From Strigops habroptila (taxonomy: Eukaryota > Chordata > Aves > Psittaciformes > Psittacidae): a stretch of 64,000 nucleotides of DNA. Each line of letters begins with the position of its first letter. Within the stretch, counting starts at the first letter, position 1. Positions 39,061 through 51,038 of this stretch are shown here, piece after piece. The stretch is from NCBI RefSeq assembly GCF_004027225.2, contig NC_044278.2, forward strand, positions 3,844,001 through 3,908,000, written 5' to 3'. The position numbers were made by a program, and so were the translations under genes. A model generated the notes under the pieces. That model searched no databases. It was not told the DNA's origin and saw nothing but the letters and a program-made list of their open reading frames with translations.

Positions 39061-42000
39061 AAAGCATTGCATTACAGCTTTGGGCTGCCTTCTGCTTTCA
39101 TATGTGCAATTAACTGGGGATCAGTAAACCTGTTACCAGTCTCATTTCTACCATCACTTTACCCATTCAGATAAGGTAAAATACAGATTTAGTTCATTTT
39201 GGATTTAAGATTTGCGAAATGAGGAAGCTATTTAGAACATTTAAAAATCCCCAAGGCTGTTCTTGAGTCAGCCACATCAGCATGTGTTATCTAAGCAATA
39301 ACATGTTTATTTTTTCTTTGGTTAGTGCTTGAATAACCAGCGCTCCCATATTGCAGTGTTCCTTGGTTATCTGTTGCAGATCCAAATCATCAGTCCAGTT
39401 ACCAGAGCACCAACTTACAAATACTGAATATTGTTAGTTAGGGAATTATGATTCAAACTCAAAAACAAGCAAGCAGGTAATGCTTTTTCTTTTTACCCCA
39501 CTTCTGCCCACTCAGTCTTTCTTAGGGCTATAGCTATTGATTCTAACATTGCCATACAAACCATGCCAGCATCTTTTCCAGTCTTATAGCTGTAGTCTCT
39601 TGGGCAAACAAAGCCTTGATGAATATAAAATGGAAAGGGATGCCACAATTTTGTATAGCTAAAGGGGATGTATTAGAATGGACTTGACTTCTATATTATA
39701 AAGCAGGGCACACTTTTGCAAGGAAAAGCCAGGGCTGCAGCTGAATACACCCAGCACTGGTAAGTGGAGTTGATATGTAGCAGAGGGATTAGAAACCCAC
39801 CAAACCTGCTGCACCCTGGGCCAAAGCAGGGTGACCAACAGAAATATTAGAGCTCATGTCCTTGCTTCAGAGTTTCAGGGACTTGAGAGACACAGGCTAT
39901 TAAAATACATGCCTATATTTTGGTGAAGAACTATCTGTAGTAATAGCTGCATTCATTATGACGGTGTTTTTCAATCAGGCAAGAATGGGGCCTTGTAGCA
40001 CAGGACATGTGGAAGAGTTGCTATGCCAAAGCTGGACTTGCCATAAAAGTAGCTGCTGAAAGTTTTGCCAGGTCTGACCCAGGACAGAGGACCCCCAAAG
40101 GGTTTTAATGCTTTTCTTACAAGGATCCAGACAATGCTTTAAACCATATTGCTGTTAAGAATATCATCTTCACTGAGCAGTAACAGGACTTCAAGGGGTT
40201 GAAGTTTGCTGGCTATAAATAAGGAAAAACCCAATAGGTCTCTCCAAACTGGAAGCCCTTCAGCCCTACCACCTACTTTTTCTGGCAGGTCTGTACATAG
40301 ATAATCCCTGCCTCACTCCACCCAGCTGTTTATTAGTTTGGGGCCAGGTTGTCTCAGGGAATGCTGAAGACCTTTGGATAGATGGTTTATCTATGGACGG
40401 GTTATCTTCTTGATCAGGAAAGAAGAACGACTGGCTCAACAGCTTCCAAGTTCAATAACCTCCTTTTCTTCTTAATAAATTGCTGAGGCATGAGAGGCTT
40501 CCGTTCCTTGCTGGCATCTTTTACACTGTGCCCAAAGAAACAATCATATCAGGCTCAGGAAGGCAAATGACTGAAAGGGCAGGGAAACAGGAACCGTCCC
40601 CACGGATGTCCTCCCCAGAGAGGCTGGGAATGTGTTCTGTTGTGGGAAATGGGAAGCTGAGGTCAGTTGAAGTGCACAACAGGTACGGCCATCTCTTGGG
40701 ACTTGAAGAACAGACAATGGTCTGTTTTGCTGTCCCCCTTGCTCCTCTGTCCTGCTTATGAGCTCTCCAGGGACACCTCCATACCTCGTATGCACAGTGC
40801 ACCTCTACCACGTCATTGTGCTGTGTGGAAATGAAGGCAGGGAGATAAAGATGGAGAGTGGGTGGTGACAACACTCCTGAGAGCCCTGAGCCTACCACTC
40901 AGCAAGGCAGGCCTCCGTGGTGTTAGAACAGCCCAGAAAAAGGGAGAAAGGAGTAGGGAGTAAGCCCCCATCTGAAACTGTAAGGCAACAAACCTCATGG
41001 GCTCGTGGTAACATGGCACGTTTCCCGACATACTGACTTGTTCACATCTTTCAGAAGCTTTGTCCTTTCCAGCTCCTTGTGCCTGAGGATGTTAAGAGAT
41101 TGTACAAAACGTCTTGATAAAACAAACATAGGGAGTCTCCCAGTCTCTTGATATTATTAGCCCCTCTGTTACTGGTAAGCCTGAAGCAATTCATTATTAC
41201 CAGAAGTATTATCAGGTGCTTGTCACTGCTTTCCCTCAATCCACTTTACATAGTCCAGATTGGCTGTAAGCAACATGTTCCCTAACTGGCCTCATACCTC
41301 ACAACAGACAGCAGCTAATCCATTTCTCTTAGGAAGATCTCTATAGTGGAAGGGCCATAACCTAGAATACATGCCAAGAGAAATTTGAGTCTATGGACCA
41401 TCTAAGTATGTAGCATGCCAAATTCTCAGATCTTCTCAGACATGTCTTCCAGCTGATGGGCTCCACCTCCATTTCTGACCAACCAGTAGGTTCTAGGCAG
41501 GGGCAGAGAAAAGGACAGGAAAGAGGAAGGGTATATGGGGACCTAGGAAAGGCATTTTGTATATGGTGGCTCCATAATACATTTGCTACACCTTGCCTTC
41601 AAGGTCTGGGCTCTTTCCCAATGCACCTCTTCATAAATAGCATCTGCACTGGCATGAGACTTTAGAATTTCTTACCAGGACACTGTCACAGAGGTTTGCA
41701 TTTCTAGAAATAGCCTGGTCAAGTTTTAAGTGAAATCATGCTGATTCATGTGTCTAAAAGAGTATTCTTCTCTTCTTAGCCCTCCTTGTGCTGCTACTGC
41801 AGCACCATAGCACCTAGCTTTGAAACGTGACAGTTCATCTCCTTTGCCTTGCACGTACTTTGTAAGGTTAGTGCAGTTTTTATTACTAATCATGCTGTTA
41901 CTAAAGGGAGAATCATGCACATCAGCTGGTATACATGAGAAATATTTGCTGGAAAAGGGTTGGAACTAGATAATGTTAAGGTCCTTTCCAACCCTAACCA

Positions 42001-43214
42001 TGCTATGATTCAAGTGAAAATCCTGATTATACTAGCAAAAATAGTGCTTTATCAACAAAGTTTATGCTGTTTCTATAGGTGAAATCAATGACATGAAAGT
42101 GATCTTCATGTCAGTTTAACTCCATCTATTTAATCATTGTAAAAGTACTATAAAAAATCATATTAGCAACAGGTATTACTGCATCACCACAAGTTTCCTG
42201 TGTTTGCTTTGCCTTAGTTTTGCATCTGAAGAAAAAAGTTTCAGAAATGAGGGATAAGGGAAGAGAAAGGTAGGGTTTAGATACAGCGTAAGACACATAC
42301 TGTGTCATCTCCTTTTTCATTCATAGCATCCCTCGGTCTCCTCTGCCGCTGTTCAGTGCATGAATGAGAAAACACCGCCCGCTAGTGGTTTACACTGCAG
42401 GAGCCCGAGAGACCGCTTGGCAGAGGCTGCTCTCTGTTTCTGCTTTGTAATCCTCCTCCAGCAATTGTACTGGGATAAGGTGGCTGGCTCTTTCTAGTCC
42501 TTGGGTAGAATCAGCACCTCTGGAAAAGGTCAGTGCTGAACTGAGCGAGAAGAGACGTTCTTATTAGAGGTGCCATGGGTCACTTGCACCCTGTTTTTCA
42601 TGTTTAGTGTCAATGTCCAGAGGAAACACTCTAAATAAGCTATAGGATTTAATTTTAGTTACTGCAGTAAGGGAACAAATTGGTTGAAGTGTGGTTACAG
42701 TAAGCAAATGCCTCTAAATCTGCAGCATGTTCAGAGCCATCACTGAAGTCAAAGAACAAAGCAGTGACCCTCCAGAAACTTCCCTTGAGGACAACCCTCC
42801 TTGCAGGGCAGTGTAGAGATACCTCTGGTAGCCTGGGGTGAGCTAGCTCCAGCATGAGAAGCAGCATTGCACCACTGTGTTCCATGCTGCCCCACTCCAG
42901 AGGAGATAACTCAAGTGGAATGCTTTGCTTGACACAGCTAACCTGCTCCCGGACCTGAGCCGGTGTCTCCCCAGCCCAGCAGTGCACTGGGTGGCATAGA
43001 CAACCTGGGATGTTCAGGCTGTTCTCAGGGTTGGGGGCAAGATGCTTTTTGTTTTAAACTGAAAATATTTCTCCGAGATTTCTCTAGGTCTTTGGCCCTA
43101 CATAAAACCGTAGAGCCAAAGATCTCCCAAAGCCTCTTTCTCCCCCCTGATTGTTTTCCTGCTTATGAGGTAAGACCATCTTTAACAGATGTTTGTTTAC
43201 CTCTTCATAAAAAC
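39061..43214. other. Intergenic DNA, no gene recognised
   Basis: Contains the CR1 tail at 41.96 kb and a small CpG-bearing segment at about 42340-42420. Nothing else can be named. Confidence 0.6.
41956..42011 (+). mobile_element. Short CR1 3' tail fragment
   Basis: GGGTTGGAACTAGATAATGTTAAGG, then TCCTTTCCAACC and CATGCTATGATT, match the last 55 or so bases of avian CR1, including a degenerate tail repeat. It is a severely 5'-truncated insertion or a remnant. Confidence 0.85.
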
Positions 43215-44440
43215 CTCCTGTGATTCTACAGCCTCCCCAAGCAGTGTGCTGCAGTGCTTTGCTATTCTTTCCGTTGCAAAGTGTTTTTCTAATGCTTAGC
43301 TATATCATTTTTATTGCAAATTAAGCTTATTATTTCTTCTTCTACTTCTGGTGAATGTGAAGACAACTGCTTAGTCTCTCCACCCATTATAACAAATGTT
43401 TATGTGCTGGAAGACTGTTATCATGCCTCCCCTCCTGTTGTTCTTCTCCTAGAGAAAACAAACTCAGTTATTTTATCCGTTCCTTGTAAGTCATGTTTTT
43501 TTCACATCTCTTATCATTTTGTTGTTCTTTTTTGGACTCTCTCCAATTTGTCTACATCTCCTGTAAAATGTAGTGCCTGGAACCGGACACGCTGTTCCTG
43601 CTGAGAGCTCAGCAGTATCGAGTGAACACATAAAATAATTGCTTCCTTTGCCTTATACACAAAACTCCCCTTAAAGCATCTCAGGATGAGATTCGTCTGC
43701 TTTCTGCTGGAATCTCACTTTACAGGCTCATATTCAGTCCCAGCCCAGCTCGCTCTTTGCTGCACTGCTGGGAAGTGATTATGATCTAGTTTGGACCAGC
43801 ACGTTTGGTGTCTGTGCAGTCACTGTTCCTGATCTGCACTTGGTGCAGTCACCTCTGCAGAGGGCAGCCCAGCTCTCCAGCGTCTCACGTTCCTCTCAGA
43901 TTCTGATGGCCTCAGGCCCCCTGCCTTCAGGAGGGACTGCTGACCCCAGCCCAGCTGCTACCCTTTTGGTGTTGTCCTCTAGTCTGTTGTCCAACACGCA
44001 GGATACACTGAGCAGCCCTGGAGGCAGAACGTCAGGGACATGATCCTCCCAGCTGGAAAAGTGAAGCCCTGATAATTACCTTTGGTTATGGTACTTCAAC
44101 TTGTGTAGCCTCTGCATGGTGACTGCTTGCTGCTGTGGGAGCCTGTGATCTAGGTATTTTCTAAATGCACACTAAGGTCAAGGTATTTTATATCTACTGT
44201 TTTCTCCTCATCTAGCAGGCCTGTTGGTTGAAGAAGGAAATTAGCCTGTTTTGACAGGATTTGTTCTTCAGAATTCCCTGCTGGTTGTTTCTTATCACCT
44301 TCTTGTCCTTTAGCTACTTATAAATTGATTGTTTCATATTTGGTTCCAGTATCTCTGTAGGTATCATGGTTAGGCTGACTGGCCTGTAATTCCCCAGGTC
44401 CTCTTCTAACAGTAATTTTCAGAGAAGAACTGCACTTAAG
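43215..44440 (-). mobile_element. Ancient CR1 LINE fragment, antisense, about 1.2 kb
   Basis: On the + strand the landmarks appear in the order expected for an inverted CR1: GTTGCAAAGTGTTTTTCTAATG near 43275, GAAGACTGTTATCATGCC near 43410, TTGGACTCTCTCCAATTTG near 43530, GTGCCTGGAACCGGACAC near 43570, AAGGAAATTAGCCTGTTTTG near 44235, and AGGCTGACTGGCCTGTAATTCCCC near 44370. It therefore spans from near the 3' end back into the reverse transcriptase domain. Short segments of the middle are too worn to follow. Confidence 0.75.
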
Positions 44441-47400
44441 TTAAATAGATATTGAAAGACATTCCACTTGTGCCCTGCTTATCTTCATTCATTGTCTAGG
44501 TTTCTCCTACCCCTTAAATTAAAAACATGTTTCCTGTAAGTATTTATCCTCTACTTGAGGCTCAGCACAATTCAACCCTGCCTTCACCTCTTCTGGCCCA
44601 AACCTTCCTGTTACTTAAATACTTACCCAATTTCCCTCCTCTTGATGCTTTATATCTTCCTCCCTCTCTTTTCTTTATGGCTTGTTTGCAATTCCCTAGC
44701 AAAATATATTCCCCAGCAATTTATATTCCTCCCCGACCCCCGGTGCCTGGAGTGCTCTGAAGAGAGTCCTGGGAAAAACTCAGAGCTCTGCCCTTAAAAT
44801 GTGGACAGTGATATTTACCAGGCTTGCAGGGACAAGTTCTGCCTAAAGACTTATCCACGGCTAACTACATTTAAATGATTTCTGGGACCAGTAGGTGGCA
44901 GAGAGAAGATGAATTCTGGGAGACTCTGGTCCAAGTGATCAGACTCATAGATCACTCTGGCTCTAGGAAGGACAAAGACAGTGTTACTAGAAAGTAGATG
45001 TCTGTTAAGTTGGGTAGCATCTAGCAAGCAGGAGTGTTGGGTAAAGCTTCCATCTTCTTGCAGGGAGGCAGAATATATCTAGTGTTCAGCTTCAGCCATG
45101 AGCGAAAGGTTTGTGTGTTCAGCAGAAGAACAGGAAGCATGTGCCACTTTCTAGCTAAGCAGATCAGGAGAAGATAACTTTGTTTGAGGGAGAGGTATCG
45201 TTATCCAGGGTTGTGAGCTATATAATTGCACAATCTGCTATCATGCATGAACAGAGCTGTTCAATAGCATGGCCCTGCCTTGTCCTGACATCATGTCTAT
45301 GTTGGAAATCCGTTTGGAATGAAAAATCCCACATTCCCCAAGTGGCCTCGTAGTCTCTGAGCAAAAGGCTGAGTTGCAGTAGAGACTTCACAGTTTCAGT
45401 GGTTCCAGAGATGGGAGTTCAGTCACCAGCCTCAAAGCAGCTAAGGAATGAGAAGTCAGCAATGAAGCAAACTTCTTTCCAAAGATAATAACATTTAAAA
45501 GTGTGGGTGATGTCCATGGTTCTTTGAAGGCAAGAAAAGTCCCAAAGACAAGACAAAGTCACTGTGAGTAACAGTGGTACTCTCATTAGCTGCTGCTATT
45601 TCTAGTGCTGGTTTTTGGACATGGCACTTCTACGGATTGCTTAATGAGAGCATAAATGCCAGGTCATGTACACAGGTTGGAAGTGTTGGCCATTATCGGT
45701 CTGGCACAGTCTGTGTTGCAGACTCAACAGAGTCTGCTTGTGTGAGGTCGCATGCTTGTGTGAGGTCCAGTCTTCTACAGCTTTGGTTTTATGATCTCTA
45801 TGCCTTTCTTTCACAGCCATTGCTTTCATATTAAAAAGGCAGCCCTGACTTCTAGCATCAACCTGATGCCTGAGAGAATCAAGTCCCCTTCTCTCTCTTC
45901 TGCTGCTCTGCCCTCTCCTTTTCATCCCCATCTCAACCAACCACTTCCCTATGTAGCCCCAGTACAAGAGGAATTCCTCACTGGCCATCTTCAACTTTAT
46001 TTAGGCCATTTTCTGTGGCCATTTTTGTCGGGGGGGGGAGGCCCTAGTGGGCTGGAGAATCTGGCCCAGAACTCAGTGATGCCTTTTTAAAAGGCACCCA
46101 GTTGAAGGGACTGTGTGGTTTTCCCCAAACCAGAAATGCCCAGCAAACTCTGTGTGCTCCATGTTAAAGGCTCTGCACCCCAGTGATAGCAAAGAAAGCC
46201 ACCCTGATCATTCAGATGAAGGTACCATATACCAAATCATCAGTGACTTGCATATAATTTCTGCATCAGCTGCATTTTGCAAGCTGTTCTGCAACTTGCC
46301 AGACAATGTTTGATATTTGGATAGTGTTTGCAAATGGCAGATAAAAGGTTAATGGGAAATGTCTCTGACAGTAGCTGGATATAATTTAGAGATGGACTAC
46401 AGCCATGTAGCTACATACCAGATTTGGGTTTTGGCTCATTATATTGGAGAGATAAGGCCCCAAAAGGGATATGCACGTTCAGCCAGAGCTGAGTTTTCCA
46501 AAAAGACAGTTTCAGTCTGAGAAGGGATGGGCAGTTTAACATGTGAACCATCTGGCCTCTGTGATGCACCAGCTTGCAGGCACTCTATAAAGGTGTTAGC
46601 TGCTGATAGTATCATTTAGTCCTCCCTCTCCTACTGCTACTCAGAGAGGGGATGAGGGCGGCAGTGATGACGAGCCACTCATATATTAATCCTAGTTCAT
46701 CTCAGTAGCATATAGCAAAACAAAGCAACAAAGGTATTCCTCACTCTTCCTTACTGTCCTTATTCCTCTTGTTGATCAAACTGCGCCTTTTTTTATTCAC
46801 TGCATGTTCTTGAGACTTGTGTCTTCTCCTGTGCGTGTCCTGTCTCCTGGAAGATTATTCCCATGCTTCCTGTAGCACAAGCTGAAAAATGTCAGGTGTA
46901 AACCTCTACTACTTGCCTATTAAGAGAGTGATTTGTTAAGGTGTTGAGAAATGACCTTTATTCCAACTGCATGCATGGAGATTGATTTTTTTCTTTTGGT
47001 CCTCCAAACTGGTTCCTCTTGCAAAATATGGTTCTTTTCCATCTTTTACTTATCCTTTACCTCTTTTGAAATCCAATTTGAAAAACATCATCTCTTCTTC
47101 CAGTTGTGCTTTGAACTTTGGAGCTATGCAACTTTGCTTAAAAGCTGTTTGGGAAGACAGCTGTTGAAATGAGGCTCTGAATTTACATGGGCATAAATGC
47201 CCAGAAACACTGAAGAGAGGCCCGAAACCACTGGTTTGAAGATACACAATTTTGTGGCCCTCACAAAATATCCCATTCAAATGACAGCTTCTCTAGAGAC
47301 AGAGCAGCTCCCAGTGCCATTCAAGGGAATAAAATTCAGTGTTGAATCTGCATGAAGACAGAGGAGAGCTACTTGCTGCTTCATAATGTTATGGGCCCAG

Positions 47401-50400
47401 TATCTGTATCATTGCTTAGCAGATCTTGCTTCCAGTTACCCTCCTTTTCTTCAGAGCTGAGCACTAAGAGCACATTCCGAGCAATTCATACGGAAAGACT
47501 ACAAGAATAACACCTCAGAGTAATGCTATATCCTTTGGCTTATAATCAAAACTCACAAGGCAGTTAGTTGTACCTGTGGATGCATTACTGAGCTTGTGAC
47601 TTTTCTCTTCTGTGGACTCTCCAGCATTTCTGAAGATGGTTGGGGGTAGGTGAGTGCACCCGAGGTAACATTCTTGTTTGCTGGGCTGCTGGAATTTGGC
47701 TGTGCTCCTTAAAAAAACAGTTTGTTTTAGCCATTTTTGATGCCTGTGCATGTGCAAAATGCAACTGGAAGAAAAACTAAGCAGAACCAAGACACTGAAA
47801 GGCAAGGTTGTAAAATTGGTATTTTTCATCTTGATTAATAGTGACTGATGATCTCATTTTCCAATACTGCTTCTTTTTCCAGGTAAAAGATATTAAAGAG
47901 CAGTTCATGTATACGACAAATGCCAACTACAGGTACCTCAGTGACTGCCCGTTCTGGAAATCAACAATATGACTTACCTGTCAGAGCTGGGTGTAGGGTA
48001 CAAAATTATTCAGTTAGTTCTGCCACTATCACAGAAGTTGGCACTCCCTTGTCACCCGTCACACCACAACACCTAAAGACTAGCGAGTGGGGGGACACAC
48101 AGAGCTGTGTTGAACCACAGCAGAATTGCAGAGATGCTTCGGTTCCTGCTTAACTGTGCAAACGCACATTTAGGCATGTATTAGGTTTTCGCTGCCTTTC
48201 TCCTGTTCCTCTCCCTGCTCTGGTTTTTCATGTTCAGTGGATTCTCCTCTCTCTATCTCTGCCTCTCTTTCTCTATTTTTTTTTTCTCTCTATTGTTCCC
48301 CATTGTCACTAACTGTCAGTCACTTCATAAAGCCGTCTGGCTCGGAGCTTAAATATTGCAGGGCAACTAAAACCCACCATCAGAGCCAATTCAGTCATAT
48401 CTGCTCAGTCGTGCGACAACATTGGGACTTTTAGGGTAGGGAAGAAGAGAGACAAAAGTTCACTCTTCCCTGCAGAGTGCCAAGAGAGGAGGGGGACACA
48501 TTTCTTCGGTGGAGCCTTTCACAGCGGCAAGTTGCTTGCTCAACGTCCTTAACCTATACAGTCTTTTTTGCTGGTGGTGGTGTGCTCAGGTTGCAACATC
48601 TGGAAGTGCAGGGTGGGGGTTTGCAACAAGCCCATGTGAGTTAAGAACACGAGTCTGTTGACTCCAAGTGGGCTTAGGCAGTCTCCTCGTGATAGGCAAT
48701 GTAAGGAAAAAGGCGACTGCCTAAATTCATTGCTTGCACCTTTTTCTGGGACTTGAGGGGCTGACTGCTTACAGGTGGAACCCTAGACATTTGAACTGGT
48801 TGTACCACTCATCTGCAGTCTGCCCAAAATTGTTTCTTGCAGTTGAACCAATTGAGCAGCTTCAAACCACTTCACTGGCAGAAAACTGAGAGGATGGGCA
48901 TGGCAGAGTTATGAAAAACGTGACTAGTTCGGAAGTGATCTCAGGAGGACTTTAGCCAAATGTAGCAACCTGCAAGTGAGACATTTGATGGAGTTAGGAA
49001 ATACTTTTCCTTCTCTTGCACAATGAGTTTTCCGTATGATAAGGTTTATCACATCGAGAATGTCGCTCTTGCGCGTTGCAGTGGAAATGTTCAAATGCTA
49101 GATGTGGATACCAGCATGACTCACAAAGAAAGGGATGGAGTTAACTGCAGTGCCTGGGGGACAATGAAGTTCATACTGTGTGTAGTCACGTTTTTTAGAG
49201 TTGCACATGATCGGTAACTGTCGGGTGTAGTTTGCGAATTTGCAGAAAGAGAATGTTTAAATCAGTTTAGATAATGTATGTAAACAGCATAATCTTCTGC
49301 TAGACTTGTTAATGTAAGTGCTGACATTAACACACTCTTCTACACAACTTTAATGACTGAGAAAGTAGCAATTTTCTTTGGTGATTAAATTATATGTTTG
49401 CTGCTTACACATGGAAGGTGTTTGTGCAAGCTGAATGAGTGTGTTCTGTTCTTTGTTTTCTAACATGGGTGTCTGGGGTTAAAATTTTGCAAGGTTTGAA
49501 AGCAAGGCAAATGAGTCCATCTTGTTTTAGAACAATGACATCAGAAGGATTTCTTTGGTTGAAAATTTGTGACATTCCCCAGAGCCACAGAACTCTCAAT
49601 ATTTTGTGTGTTTATCTATGTGTGAATATGTACACACAGTAGTTGAAACAGACTGGGATGCGTTGGTGTGTTGTAACATATGGCATTACAAATATATCCC
49701 AGTGGTATTTGAGAGAGGAGGGAAGTTTAGATACTCCGATTTCCATGCTGTTGGCTGTACCTTCTTTTACCCAGCACTTGTGTATGTGTGTCTGCATTTA
49801 GGAAACTATAGATGGAGGTAGTATCTAAGAGATGAACTTCTAGATCCCTGTGAACAGCTATTTTATGCAAAATGTTCCCTGTTTCACTTGTCATGGTCCA
49901 CAGTTCAGTCTTTTTGGACTGCTGTAATATTCAGCATTCCTCAGAGACTTCAGACGGCTGGGATGTGTTAAATCAGCCCATTCCAAAGAAGTTTCCTCTG
50001 TATTTTCCTCATTCATAGATCTTCCCTTGCCTAAAATTATATAGTGGGAAGTTTCGGATACACCGGATCAAGTCCTGACCTAGGAATAATTTACTATCAT
50101 GCAAAAATGACAGATGTAGTGTTTGACTTGCATTACTCGTAAAAAGACTACTTTCTCAGCTTTCCAATAGGATGTCTGCAGCTGGCTTCCAGCTCTGTGT
50201 TAGTCTGAGATAGCAGCACTGGCATTTTAGAGAGAGAAAACAGTATTTTAGGTCACAGTTACAGACCTTTATGTTTTTCTCCAGGTTTGTTCCAATGTCA
50301 GTCTGGCAATTGACTTCGGAAGAGGATACAAAGAACAGCCCCGATAACACCAAATAATTGTATTGTATATAATACATACTATACAGCAAAATAGTATATA

Positions 50401-51001
50401 TATGGTAGTTATTAAGCTTGGATATTATTACTAACACAGCAATGATGTTGTAATTGCTGTTATTACCTAACAGAGTGATTTCTAATGTAGAATTAATATA
50501 TGCAACCTAGCGAGAATTCAGGTTTGTGTAGTTGCAACATGGGCACCGATTTCAGATCTATTTGGCCTGTGTGTGGTTCTGGTTCAAGAACAGCTTGAGT
50601 GCTTGAAAGCTTCACTCTTCAAACCACTGCAGCTGCATGCTGATAAATCTGTTCTACTGTACTGCTGGCACGTGTTTGTACGTGTATGAAATCTAAGCAG
50701 GCTCATGCAACTGAGCTTACGAGGCACCACAGAAGTTTCTTACTTGGAAAAGGAGATAAATGTACTCCCCGGCTGAAAAGTAATTGCCCATTTAGAGCCA
50801 GGGAAGAACGAATTTAGCAAGCAGTTTGCTCTGGCTTCCTAGCTCTTCTCCTTCTAAATGAATCATTGTGATTAGGCAAATAAGCAAGCAAGCAACCTTC
50901 TTTCTTTTCTCAAAGCGCATTAGGGAAATAGTTACTGGTTGAAAGCAACAAAAGGCATCAGTGGGAAAACTTGAAATCTAAAATTTAGCATAATTTGTGG
51001 T
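44441..51001. other. GJA8 upstream region, expected to hold the noncoding first exon and lens promoter
   Basis: By comparison with human GJA8, where an untranslated exon lies a few kilobases upstream of the coding exon, the promoter should fall here. A segment at about 48240-48440 has a C/T run followed by TATA-like CATAAAG and TTAAATATT and a Maf-half-like TGCTCAGTC, but nothing fixes the start site. No other gene is seen. Confidence 0.45.
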
Positions 51002-51038
51002 CATTCTCTTTCTTTTTTCTTTCCTTAGACAGTAAGAA
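51002..51038 (+). promoter_or_regulatory. GJA8: Splice acceptor and short 5' UTR of the GJA8 coding exon
   Basis: A pyrimidine-rich tract at about 51002-51026 ends in TTCCTTAG, with the AG at 51027-51028. The coding exon would begin at 51029, leaving only ten untranslated bases before the ATG at 51039. This agrees with the usual connexin gene plan, in which a noncoding first exon is spliced to one coding exon. The first exon and promoter are upstream. In human GJA8 the corresponding intron is a few kilobases long, so they should lie in roughly 45-50.9 kb, but I could not identify a donor or TATA box with confidence. Confidence 0.85.

Noticed and set aside
1-51000. GJA5 (expected left neighbour)
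   Set aside because: No second connexin frame or connexin cysteine pattern occurs anywhere in the window, so GJA5 must lie outside it.
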